Origin: Actinomadura bangladeshensis
GTDB taxonomy: Bacteria; Actinomycetota; Actinomycetes; Streptosporangiales; Streptosporangiaceae
Length of the DNA stretch: 32,557 nucleotides
Direction: 5' to 3'
Assembly (NCBI RefSeq): GCF_004348335.1
Contig: NZ_SMJW01000079.1
Location: 1-32,557 of the forward strand
In this document: in pieces, positions 5,651 through 13,352 of the stretch
How the letters are laid out: each line of letters starts with the position of its first letter
Numbering within the stretch: the first letter of the stretch is position 1
Translations under genes and position numbers: made by a program
Notes under the pieces: generated by a model
The model's database searches: none
The model's input: the letters and a program-made list of their open reading frames with translations, nothing else
Told to the model about the DNA's origin: nothing

Positions 5651-7711
5651 ATGGGCTATCGCCTAGGCGTCGATGTAGGAGGCACGTTCACCGACGTGCT
5701 GCTGGTGGACGAGGAGACCGGCGTCAGCCACCGCGCCAAGACCGCGTCCACTCCGGCGGACCAGTCCGAGGGGGTCCTCAACGGCATCCGGAAGGTGTGC
5801 CTGGACGCGGGGATCGAGTTGTCCGAGGTCGCGCACGTGCTGCACGGCACGACGGTGGCGACCAACGCGATCCTGCAGGGAAGGGGCGCGCGGGTCGGGC
5901 TGGTGACGACCCAGGGGTTCCGGCAGGTGCTGCAGATCGCCCGGTCGTTCGTGCCTGGCGGGCTGGCCGGCTGGATCATCTGGCCGAAGCCGGAGCCGCT
6001 CGCCAAGCTGGAGCACACCGTCGAGGTCCCCGGCCGGATCGCGGCCGACGGACGGGTCGTCACCCCGCTGGACGAGGACCGCGCCCGCGCCGAGCTGCGC
6101 AGGCTCGCCGGGGCCGGCATCGAGGCGCTCACCGTCTCGCTGATCAACTCCTACGCCAACGACGAGCACGAGCGGCGGGTCGCGGAGCTGGCGGCCGAGG
6201 AGCTGCCCGGCGTGCCGGTGTCGCTGTCCAGCCACGTCCTGCCGGAGATGCGGGAGTACGAGCGCACCGTCACGACCGTGGCGAACAGCTACGTGCAGCC
6301 CGAAGTCGCCCGGTACGTCAGCAACCTCGACCGGTCGCTGACCGGCAGCGGCATCGCGGCGCCGCTGTCGGTGCTGCGCAGCGACGGCGGGCTCACCCAG
6401 GCGTCCAAGGCGGCCGAGGACCCGGTGTCGCTGCTGCTGTCGGGCCCGGCGGGCGGCGTGACCGGCGCCGTGTGGTTCGCCGAGCAGGCCGGGTTCGGCG
6501 ACTTCCTCACCTTCGACATGGGCGGGACGTCCACGGACGTGGCACTGGTGCTCGGCGGCAACCCCCGGATCGGCCGGCAGACCAGCGTCGGCGACCTCAC
6601 CGTCCGGGCCACCAGCGTGGACGTCCGCAGCGTCGGCGCGGGCGGCGGCTCGATCGCGCACGTCCCCGAGCTGACCAAGGCGCTGCGGGTCGGCCCGCAG
6701 TCGGCGGGCGCCGACCCCGGCCCCGCCGCCTACGGGGCGGGCGGCACCGAGCCGACCGTCACCGACGCCAACGTCGTCCTCGGCTACCTGCCGACGCAGC
6801 TCGCCGGCGGTGAGATCTCGCTGGACGTCGAGGCGGCCCGCAAGGCCGTGAGCGGCGTCGCCGAGGCGATGGGCCTGCCGAGCGTGGAGGCCGCGGCGGC
6901 CGGGATCATCGACATCGTCAACGAGAACATGCTGGGCGCGCTGCGGCTGATCAGCGTCCAGCAGGGCTTCGACCCGCGCGAGTTCGCGCTCGTGTCGTTC
7001 GGCGGCGCGGGCCCGCTGCACGCCAACGCGCTCGGCCGGCTGACCGGCTCGTGGCCGGTGATCGTGCCGCCGTCGCCGGGCGTCCTGTGCGCCTACGGAG
7101 ACGCGACGACCTGCGCCCGCGACGAGAGCGCCCGCACGATGGTGCGCCGCTTCTCCACCCTCGACGACGACGAGCTGCGCGCCGTCCTCGCCGAGCTGGC
7201 CGACCAGGCCGCCGCCCGGCTGGAGTCGGAGGGCGTGCCGCGCGGCAGCCAGACCGCGACCTACCAGATCGACCTGCGCTACCACGGGCAGGGCTTCGAG
7301 ATCCCCGTCGAGGTGGACCGCGAGACCGTGGACGGCGACCTGCTCACCGAGCTGGGCGCCGCGTTCGACGCCGAGCACAAGCGGCTGTTCTCGTTCCTGC
7401 TCGACAACGAGCGCGAGGTCATCAACCTGCGGGTCACGGTCAGCGGGCCGCGCCCCGAGGTCGCCTGGCGCACGCTTCCCGAGGGGGACGGCGACCCGTC
7501 CGCGGCGCGCGTCCGCGAAACCGAGGTGTGGATGGACGGCGCGTCCGTGCCCGCCGGCATCTTCGACCGTTCCCGACTGCGCGCCGGGGACGTGGTGGCC
7601 GGACCGGCCGTCGTGGTCGAGATGGACTCCACCACCCTCGTCCTGCCGGGGCACGCCGCGACCGTGCACCCGAGCGGCAGCCTGCTGATCCGTCCGACTG
7701 AGGAGGGCTGA
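5651..7711 (+). CDS. Hydantoinase/oxoprolinase subunit A (HyuA family)
   Basis: A 686-residue ATP-dependent subunit of the hydantoinase A / 5-oxoprolinase / acetone-carboxylase-beta family. It phosphorylates a cyclic amide or carbonyl substrate so that subunit B can complete ring opening. Motifs: GVDVGGTFTD (residues 6-15) and FDMGGTSTDVAL (near 289), the two phosphate-binding loops of the actin-like fold; GTTVATNAIL (66-75); SGPAGGVTGA (near 264); and SVGAGGGSIA. A C-terminal beta domain follows. GGAGG precedes ATG 5651. It starts 28 nt after the CoA-transferase and overlaps the B subunit by one base, so the two are made together. The substrate is not decided by sequence: hydantoin, N-methylhydantoin, lactam and oxoproline enzymes all look like this. 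Confidence 0.9.
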   Translation: MGYRLGVDVGGTFTDVLLVDEETGVSHRAKTASTPADQSEGVLNGIRKVCLDAGIELSEVAHVLHGTTVATNAILQGRGARVGLVTTQGFRQVLQIARSFVPGGLAGWIIWPKPEPLAKLEHTVEVPGRIAADGRVVTPLDEDRARAELRRLAGAGIEALTVSLINSYANDEHERRVAELAAEELPGVPVSLSSHVLPEMREYERTVTTVANSYVQPEVARYVSNLDRSLTGSGIAAPLSVLRSDGGLTQASKAAEDPVSLLLSGPAGGVTGAVWFAEQAGFGDFLTFDMGGTSTDVALVLGGNPRIGRQTSVGDLTVRATSVDVRSVGAGGGSIAHVPELTKALRVGPQSAGADPGPAAYGAGGTEPTVTDANVVLGYLPTQLAGGEISLDVEAARKAVSGVAEAMGLPSVEAAAAGIIDIVNENMLGALRLISVQQGFDPREFALVSFGGAGPLHANALGRLTGSWPVIVPPSPGVLCAYGDATTCARDESARTMVRRFSTLDDDELRAVLAELADQAAARLESEGVPRGSQTATYQIDLRYHGQGFEIPVEVDRETVDGDLLTELGAAFDAEHKRLFSFLLDNEREVINLRVTVSGPRPEVAWRTLPEGDGDPSAARVRETEVWMDGASVPAGIFDRSRLRAGDVVAGPAVVVEMDSTTLVLPGHAATVHPSGSLLIRPTEEG

Positions 7712-9606
7712 TGGCCGAGATCCTGCAGACCACCACCGAGCCGGCCGCCCGGGTCGACGTCGACCCGGTCACCCTGGACATCATCGAGAACGCGCTGCGC
7801 AACGCCCGCTACGAGATGGACGAGGTGCTGTTCCGCACCGCGCTGTCGCCGGGCATCCGCGAGCAGCACGACGAGTTCCCGCTGATCGCCGACCCGTCCG
7901 GGAAGATGGTCGTCGGCCAGTTCGGGCTGTCGGTGCCCGACTTCCTGGAGAACTTCGACGGGACGATCGGCGAGGGCGACATCCTGATGACGTCCGACCC
8001 GTACGCGTGCGGCGCGGCGATCAGCCACGCCAACGACTGGCTGCTGGTCGTGCCGATCTACCACCGGGGACGCCTCGTCGGCTGGTCGTCGATGTTCGGC
8101 CACATGTCGGACGTCGGCGGCAAGACGCCCTGCTCGATGCCCGCCGACGCCCGCACCATCTACGAGGAGGGCGTGGTCGTCCCGCCGTTCAAGCTGTACG
8201 AGGGCGGTGAGCTGAACGAGGCGGCGCTGCGCATCATCCTCAACCAGGTGCGGATGCCCGACTGGAACCGCGCCGACCTGAACGGCCTCGTCGCGGCCTG
8301 CACGACGGCCGCGCGGCGGGTCACCGAGCTGTGCGACAGGTTCGGCGTGGAGACGTACCTGTCCGCGCTGGACGCCCTGCTCGACCGCAACTACCAGGCG
8401 ATGAAGGTGCTGCTCGCCACCCTCTTCGAGGACGGGCAGACGCTGGAGTTCGCCGACTACATCTGCGACGACGGCTGCGGCTACGGCCCCTACGAGCTGA
8501 AGATCTCCCTCACCCGGACCGGGGAGAAGATCCACCTCGACTTCAGCCACGCGGCGCCGCAGGCGGTCGGGCCGGTCAACTACTTCATCAACGAGAACCT
8601 CGTCCGGATGTTCTTCGGCATCTACGTCATCACGGTCGCCGACCCGCAGATCCTGTGGAACGACGGCTTCTACCCGCTGATCGACGTCACGATCCCCGAG
8701 GACTCGTTCTGGAAGCCGCGCCACCCGGCCGCGCTGAACGCCCGCAACCACGGCATCGGCCGGGTGTTCGACCTGTTCGGCGGGCTGCTCGGGCAGACGA
8801 ACCCGGAGATCCTGAACGCGGCCGGGTTCTCGTCCTCGCCGCACTTCATGTACTCGGGGCACTACACGTCCGGGCCGCGCGAGGGCGAGTGGTTCCAGCT
8901 GTACTCGATCGGGTTCGGCGGCGTCCCGGGGCGCCCGGTCGGGGACGGCCCCGACGGTCACTCGCTGTGGCCGTCGTTCGTCAACATCCCCTGCGAGTAC
9001 CTGGAGTCGTACTACCCGCTGCGGATCGAGCGGTGGGAGACGATCGCCGACTCCGGCGGCGCCGGCCTGCACCGGGGCGGCAACGGCGTGGACGTCGCCT
9101 ACCACTTCGAGGAGCCGGGCACGATCGCGATCCACGACGACCGCTGGCTCACCTATCCGTGGGGCGTGAACGGCGGGCGTCCGGGGGAGCGGGGCCGCAA
9201 GTGGATCGACCGGGCGGACGGCACCCGCGAGGTGCTGCCCAGCAAGGTCCACGACGTGCCGGTGGCGCCGGGCGACGTGCTGCACTTCGTGACGTGGGGC
9301 GGCGGCGGATGGGGCGACCCGCTCGCCCGTCCCGCCGAGCTGGTGGCGCAGGAGGTGCTGCGCGGGCTCGTCACCGCCGAGGGCGCCCGTGCGGGGTACG
9401 GCGTCGTTTGCGGCGACGACGGTGTGCTCGACGTGCAGGCCACCGAGCTGCTGCGGGCGGAGATGACCGCGGCGCGGACGGAGATCCCCGTCTTCGACAT
9501 GGGGCCGCCGCTCGCGGAGATCCTCGACCGCTGCGAGGAGGAGACCGGGCTGCCCGCGCCGCGCCCGCCGGTCGACGTCCGCTCCGCCGACGCCCTGCGC
9601 CGATGA
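7711..9606 (+). CDS. Hydantoinase/oxoprolinase subunit B (HyuB family)
   Basis: A 631-residue partner of the A subunit, somewhat longer than many HyuB proteins. It begins with DVDPVTLDIIENALRNA, the usual HyuB start, and has SDPYACGAAISHANDW, the metal-site motif GHMSDVGG (residues 130-137), NQVRMPDWNRADLNG and a Gly-rich end WGGGGWGDPLARP that is diagnostic of the family. Its ATG shares a base with the A-subunit stop (TGATG), so translation is coupled. The downstream amidase overlaps its stop by 4 nt. The A and B subunits together should form an ATP-driven ring-opening enzyme in the cytoplasm. Confidence 0.9.
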   Translation: MAEILQTTTEPAARVDVDPVTLDIIENALRNARYEMDEVLFRTALSPGIREQHDEFPLIADPSGKMVVGQFGLSVPDFLENFDGTIGEGDILMTSDPYACGAAISHANDWLLVVPIYHRGRLVGWSSMFGHMSDVGGKTPCSMPADARTIYEEGVVVPPFKLYEGGELNEAALRIILNQVRMPDWNRADLNGLVAACTTAARRVTELCDRFGVETYLSALDALLDRNYQAMKVLLATLFEDGQTLEFADYICDDGCGYGPYELKISLTRTGEKIHLDFSHAAPQAVGPVNYFINENLVRMFFGIYVITVADPQILWNDGFYPLIDVTIPEDSFWKPRHPAALNARNHGIGRVFDLFGGLLGQTNPEILNAAGFSSSPHFMYSGHYTSGPREGEWFQLYSIGFGGVPGRPVGDGPDGHSLWPSFVNIPCEYLESYYPLRIERWETIADSGGAGLHRGGNGVDVAYHFEEPGTIAIHDDRWLTYPWGVNGGRPGERGRKWIDRADGTREVLPSKVHDVPVAPGDVLHFVTWGGGGWGDPLARPAELVAQEVLRGLVTAEGARAGYGVVCGDDGVLDVQATELLRAEMTAARTEIPVFDMGPPLAEILDRCEEETGLPAPRPPVDVRSADALRR

Positions 9607-10238
9607 CCGGCCCGGACGGCTCGGACGACCTCGTTGCCGACTACCGGGCGTCGGGATTCGGCGAGAGCCTCGGCTGCGGTGACGCCCCGGCGGTGCTGGT
9701 GGTCGATTTCGTCCGGGCGTACCTGGAGGACGGGTCGCCGCTGCGCGCCCCGGTCGAGGACGCGCTGTCCGCGGCCGCGGCGCTCATCGGGGCGGGACGG
9801 GCCGCCGGCGTGCCGGTGCTGTTCACGCGGGTGAGCTACCAGCCGGGCGGCGCGGACGGCGGGCTGTTCCGCCGCAAGGTCCCCGCGCTGCGGGTGTTCG
9901 AGGAGGGGAGCCCCCTCGGCGACTTCGCCGAGGGGGCCGCCCCCCGGGCGGGGGAGACGGTCGTCACCAAGCAGTACGCCAGCGCGTTCCACGGGACGTC
10001 GCTGGCGGCGACGCTGACCGCGTCCGGCATCGACACGCTGTTCATCTGCGGGCTGACCACGAGCGGCTGCATCCGGGCGAGCGCGACCGACGCCCTGCAA
10101 CACGGGTTCCGCCCCCTCGTGGTGGACGAGGCGTGCGGCGACCGCGACCGGCGCCTGCACGAGGCCAACCTGCTGGACCTCCAGGCGAAATACGCCGACG
10201 TAATCCCCCTGGCCCGCGCCCTGACCCTGCTCACCTAA
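9603..10238 (+). CDS. Cysteine hydrolase, isochorismatase family (N-carbamoylsarcosine amidase-like)
   Basis: A 211-residue amidase with the complete catalytic triad of the isochorismatase/nicotinamidase fold: Asp35 in VLVVDFVRAY, Lys123 in VVTKQYASAF and Cys156 in TTSGCIRAS. SAFHGTSLAATL, the LTTSGC oxyanion turn, DALQHGFRPLVV and HEANLLDLQAKYADV closely recall N-carbamoylsarcosine amidohydrolase. That enzyme hydrolyses the carbamoyl-amino acid formed when N-methylhydantoin is opened, which is exactly the step expected after a HyuAB enzyme. ATGA overlap with the B subunit shows it belongs to the operon. Other carbamoyl or amide substrates remain possible. Confidence 0.88.
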   Translation: MTGPDGSDDLVADYRASGFGESLGCGDAPAVLVVDFVRAYLEDGSPLRAPVEDALSAAAALIGAGRAAGVPVLFTRVSYQPGGADGGLFRRKVPALRVFEEGSPLGDFAEGAAPRAGETVVTKQYASAFHGTSLAATLTASGIDTLFICGLTTSGCIRASATDALQHGFRPLVVDEACGDRDRRLHEANLLDLQAKYADVIPLARALTLLT

Positions 10239-10239
10239 T

Positions 10240-10303
10240 CGTTGACCTGCGGCGTGTTGTTGTTATGAGCGCCCGCATAACAACAACACGCCGCAGGTCA
10301 ACG
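10240..10303. terminator. Perfect 28-bp hairpin between convergent genes
   Basis: Arms 10240-10267 and 10276-10303 are perfectly complementary (28 of 28) around an 8-nt loop. The left arm starts CGTTGACCTGCGG and ends GTTGTTATG. The structure begins 2 nt after the amidase stop and ends 4 nt before the TetR stop, which fits a bidirectional terminator. There is no flanking T run, as is common in actinomycetes. The arm is unusually long and contains a GTTGTTGTT run atypical of the local GC content. Confidence 0.8.
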
Positions 10304-10307
10304 GAAG

Positions 10308-10937
10308 TCAGGCGTGCCGCGCGGCGGTGGTGTGGAGGGCTAGGGAGAGGTCTACGGCGCTGTCTACCACCGCGTCCAGGTCGTCGCCCAGCCTTCCGTC
10401 CGCCCACTGCTGGGCCAGTTCGGTCATGGCGCCGGTGAACATCGTCGCGGCGATGACGACCGGGAGCGCCGGGTCCTCGATGTTGCTCATCGCGAGGACG
10501 CCGTCCAGCAGGGCGGTCTGCGCGGCCCGGCGCCGCTCCGCGAGGACCTCGTTGCCGCGCGCCTCGGCGAACAGGACCCGCCCCCTGCGCGGGTCGTCGC
10601 TGATGAAGCGCAGCACGCTGCGGATGCCCGCGCGGGTGCGGACCTTAGGGCTCGGGCCGGCCTCGTCGAGCGCCCCCGCCAGCGCGTCGGCGAGCGCGGT
10701 GGCCTCCCGGTCGTAGACGGCCGCGAGCAGCTCGTCGGTGCCGGCGAAGTTCTCGTAGAAGTAGCGCGTGTGCAGCTCGGCCTCCCGGCACACGGCGCGC
10801 ACCGTCAGGGCGGCCTCGCCCTCGTCCCCGAACAGCGTGTACGCGGCCCGGACGAGCATCGCCCGCCGCTCGTCCCGCCGGCGGCTCGCCGGGACCCCGG
10901 CCCACCGGGTGGACGTGGCCGTGCGCGCGTTCGCCAT
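10308..10937 (-). CDS. TetR-family transcriptional regulator
   Basis: A 209-residue repressor. The N-terminal helix-turn-helix spans about residues 22-70: RRAMLVRAAYTLFGDEGEAA, LTVRAVCREAELHTRYFYENF, then the DELLAAVYDREA helix. The remaining helical ligand domain has no assignable ligand. ATG 10937 is chosen because it gives a normal-length N-terminus before the HTH; a start at 10985 would add 16 residues that run towards the divergent promoter. The inverted repeat at 11004-11029 lies between it and the divergent oxygenase gene, so the oxygenase is the probable target, with autoregulation. Confidence 0.85.
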   Translation of the reverse strand: MANARTATSTRWAGVPASRRRDERRAMLVRAAYTLFGDEGEAALTVRAVCREAELHTRYFYENFAGTDELLAAVYDREATALADALAGALDEAGPSPKVRTRAGIRSVLRFISDDPRRGRVLFAEARGNEVLAERRRAAQTALLDGVLAMSNIEDPALPVVIAATMFTGAMTELAQQWADGRLGDDLDAVVDSAVDLSLALHTTAARHA

Positions 10938-11003
10938 GCCCCGACGATACCGGCCCGTCCCGTCCGCCCGGCCGAGTCTGGACACGGGCGTACCCAGATG
11001 CTT

Positions 11004-11029
11004 ATTCTGGCCACGGTTGTAGCCAGAAT
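11004..11029. promoter_or_regulatory. Candidate TetR operator
   Basis: ATTCTGGC (11004-11011) and GCCAGAAT (11022-11029) form a perfect 8-bp inverted repeat around a 10-bp spacer. The repeat ends 11 nt before the oxygenase ATG and lies 66 nt upstream of the TetR ATG. Position and symmetry fit repression of the divergent pair by the TetR protein. Confidence 0.6.
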
Positions 11030-11040
11030 TGGGAGTGCAG

Positions 11041-12069
11041 ATGCCGGCCGAGACCCGTCAGGGCAGAATCAGTCAGGGCAAGACCAATCCCGTCGCGACG
11101 CGGTTCGAGCGGGCCTTCGACGCCGAGATCCGCTCCAGGTTCTTCAAGGGCCTGGACTTCGCCGGACCGGACGGCGACCCCGGCTGGTTCGGGCCCGGCA
11201 GCGCGGTCTGGTACGTCCACTCGCACCTGCCCACGCTGATCCTCGGCCTGGTCGGCGCCGCCTACATCGAGGGCCTCGACCCGAGCATCAGCTGGATGGC
11301 CTACGACCACTCCCGCATTCCGGAGCGGGTCGACGGCATCCCCACGGGAAGGATCGACCCGGAGGGCGCCGCCGTCCGGCTCGGGCACTCCCTGTCCTTC
11401 TTCATCGGCACCGCCTACGGCTCCACGCCGACCGCCGAGCGCCTGGCCCGCACCGTCCGGGCGATGCACCACACCATCAAGGGCACCCGGCCGGACGGGC
11501 TCGCCTACGACGCCGACGACCCCGAGTGGCTGCGCTGGAACTACGCCACCGTCGTCTGGGGGCTGGCGACCGCGCACGAGCGCTACCACCGGCGTCCGCT
11601 GCGCGACATCGACCGCTACTACCGCGAATTCGTCCGCGTCGGCGAGGCCCTCGGCGGCACCGACCTGCCCGCGACCAAGGCCGAGGTCGCCGAATGCCTG
11701 GAGTCCTACCTGCCGCGCCTGGCGCTCACCCCGATCAAGGCGTTCCAGACCGGGCCGAACCTCCGCGACAGCAAGGTCAAGCCGTGGGAGCCCGGCGGCC
11801 CGTTCATGGACTGGGCCGCCCGCGACATGCTCCCGGAGTGGGCGCAGAAGCTCTGCCTCTACCGGCCGCCGAACCCGCTCGTCCTGCGCGCCCGCCGGAG
11901 CACGCTGTGGCTCGTCCTCAACGGCCTGCACGACGCGACGGGCCCGATCCGCGAGTACCGCGAGGCCGAGGCGCGGGTCGCGGCGGGCGTCACCGCCGCG
12001 GTCGCCTCGACCGCCCCGACCGCCCCCGACCCCGTCCTGACCCGCGCCGAGGTCGAGGCCACCGCCTGA
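11041..12069 (+). CDS. DUF2236 / MpaB-like oxygenase (latex-clearing-protein superfamily)
   Basis: A 342-residue protein of the ER-bound-oxygenase MpaB / rubber-oxygenase domain family. The family core is visible: GPGSAVWYVHSHLPTLILG at the front, ARTVRAMHHTIKGTRPDGLA, the adjacent YDADDPEWLRWNYATV, and YHRRPLRDIDRYYREF. Lcp-type members are b-type haem dioxygenases, and MpaB cleaves an isoprenoid side chain; for most bacterial DUF2236 proteins the substrate is unknown. ATG 11041 follows GGGAG at 6 nt; a TTG at 11029 would overlap the operator. No signal peptide is visible, so a cytoplasmic site is likely. Control by the divergent TetR gene is inferred. Confidence 0.82.
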   Translation: MPAETRQGRISQGKTNPVATRFERAFDAEIRSRFFKGLDFAGPDGDPGWFGPGSAVWYVHSHLPTLILGLVGAAYIEGLDPSISWMAYDHSRIPERVDGIPTGRIDPEGAAVRLGHSLSFFIGTAYGSTPTAERLARTVRAMHHTIKGTRPDGLAYDADDPEWLRWNYATVVWGLATAHERYHRRPLRDIDRYYREFVRVGEALGGTDLPATKAEVAECLESYLPRLALTPIKAFQTGPNLRDSKVKPWEPGGPFMDWAARDMLPEWAQKLCLYRPPNPLVLRARRSTLWLVLNGLHDATGPIREYREAEARVAAGVTAAVASTAPTAPDPVLTRAEVEATA

Positions 12070-12164
12070 CCACCTGACGCTCCGCACACGGTGCCCTGGG
12101 CGATGACTATTCGGTGTGGGCGCGGTCCACACAGCAGTGGGCCATCACCCGATCGGAGGCCGGT

Positions 12165-12725
12165 GTGCAAGCGGACGCGTGCGGCGGCAGGCTGCTGGAT
12201 CGGGCCATCGGGTTCGCGCTGACGACCGTCCAGGCGGTCACGCCGGACATGCTCGCGCGCCGGACGCCGTGCGCGGCCTGGGACCTCGGCATGCTCCTCG
12301 TGCACCTCGGCGAATCGCTGGCCGCGCTGCACGAGGGCATGAGCGCGGGGCGCGTCGGGAGGGAGTCCGAACCGGGGACGCCGCCGGACGACCCGGTGTC
12401 GGCGCTGCGGGTGCGGGCCGTCCGCGTGCTGCGGGCGTCCGCCGCCCTCGACGCGGTCGCGGTCGGGGACCGGCGGCTGCCGGGCGGGATGCTGGCCCGG
12501 GCCGGCGCACTCGAGGTCGCCGTCCACGGCTGGGACATCGCGCAGGCCACCGGAAAGCCCCGGCCCATCCCGCCGCTGCTGGCCGAGGACCTGCTGGCCG
12601 TCTGCCCGCTGGTGCTGCCCGAGCCGCCGCGCGGCCCGCTGTTCGCCGCCCCCGTCGAGCCCCCGCCGGACGCCTTCGGCGGGGAGCGGCTGGTGGCCCT
12701 CCTCGGCCGCCGCCCGATGGCCTGA
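12165..12725 (+). CDS. DinB/maleylpyruvate-isomerase-like protein (TIGR03086 type)
   Basis: A 186-residue helical-bundle protein of the mycothiol-dependent maleylpyruvate isomerase / DinB superfamily. TPCAAWDLGMLLVHLGESL gives the N-terminal metal-binding helix with its His, and LARAGALEVAVHGWDIAQA gives the second His and the Gly-Trp-Asp signature. Members may act as mycothiol S-transferases; the substrate is not predictable. GTG 12165 follows GGAGG by 6 nt and starts just before the first helix; the frame is open further upstream to 12114 without a good RBS. It stands alone, not overlapping its neighbours. Confidence 0.78.
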   Translation: MQADACGGRLLDRAIGFALTTVQAVTPDMLARRTPCAAWDLGMLLVHLGESLAALHEGMSAGRVGRESEPGTPPDDPVSALRVRAVRVLRASAALDAVAVGDRRLPGGMLARAGALEVAVHGWDIAQATGKPRPIPPLLAEDLLAVCPLVLPEPPRGPLFAAPVEPPPDAFGGERLVALLGRRPMA

Positions 12726-12800
12726 AGCCCTCGGGGCGGATGCGGTGCGGCCGCGAGTCGGCGAGAATCGGCCCGTCCGCCCCCGGCCAGAGGAGTACTC

Positions 12801-13277
12801 GTGAAATCTTCGGCGCCTGTCCGGCACCTGACCCCGGAGGCCCGCATGCGTGTGGACGACCTGATCGGGAGGGGCCAGTACATTCCGGCCATCAAACTGG
12901 TCCGGGAGGCCACCGGGCTCGGGCTCAAGGACGCCAAGGAGTACGTGGACGGGTTGAAGGGCGAGGTCCTGGCCCGGCAGGTGCCGCCCGAGGTGGAGGC
13001 CAAGGTCCGCGCGCTGATCGCCGAGGGCAAGGTGAAGCCGGCGGTCGCGATGGTCCGCGTGGAGACCGCGCTCGTGCGGCAGGCCGCCAAGGACTATGTC
13101 GACGCGGTCCAGAAGGGGTTCGTGGCCCCGCCGCCGGTGGACGGGGGCGGGACGCTGGCCGACCGGGCCCGGGCGTTCCGGCGCGCGGGCGACTACGAGT
13201 CGGCCGTCGCGGTGGTCTGCGCGGAGACGGGGATGGGCCGCGACGAGGCGATGCGTTTCGTCGAAGCGCTGCGATAG
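12801..13277 (+). CDS. Protein of three ribosomal L7/L12 C-terminal-like repeats
   Basis: A 158-residue protein built from three copies of a helix-turn-helix resembling the L7/L12 C-terminal domain. Repeat 1 (about residues 17-55) has AIKLVREATGLGLKDAKEYV, nearly the ribosomal motif. Repeat 2 (65-105) has AVAMVRVETALVRQAAKDYV. Repeat 3 (118-158) has AVAVVCAETGMGRDEAMRFV. There is no L7/L12 N-terminal dimerisation domain. In L7/L12 this face contacts translational GTPases, so a role in binding such factors is possible but unproven. GTG 12801 follows AGGAG by 5 nt. It is a monocistronic-looking gene; no neighbour suggests its job. Confidence 0.75.
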   Translation: MKSSAPVRHLTPEARMRVDDLIGRGQYIPAIKLVREATGLGLKDAKEYVDGLKGEVLARQVPPEVEAKVRALIAEGKVKPAVAMVRVETALVRQAAKDYVDAVQKGFVAPPPVDGGGTLADRARAFRRAGDYESAVAVVCAETGMGRDEAMRFVEALR

Positions 13278-13352
13278 ATCGCGCCGACCCCTCGCCCCGG
13301 ACGGCAACCGAATGCCATTCTGGTTACCGACGGAACGACGCTTGGAGGGGTC

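Noticed and set aside
5663..9285. Two 668-residue minus-strand open frames opposite the hydantoinase genes
   Set aside because: Low-complexity, Arg/Val/Gly-rich translations with no family motif; typical shadow frames of very GC-rich genes.
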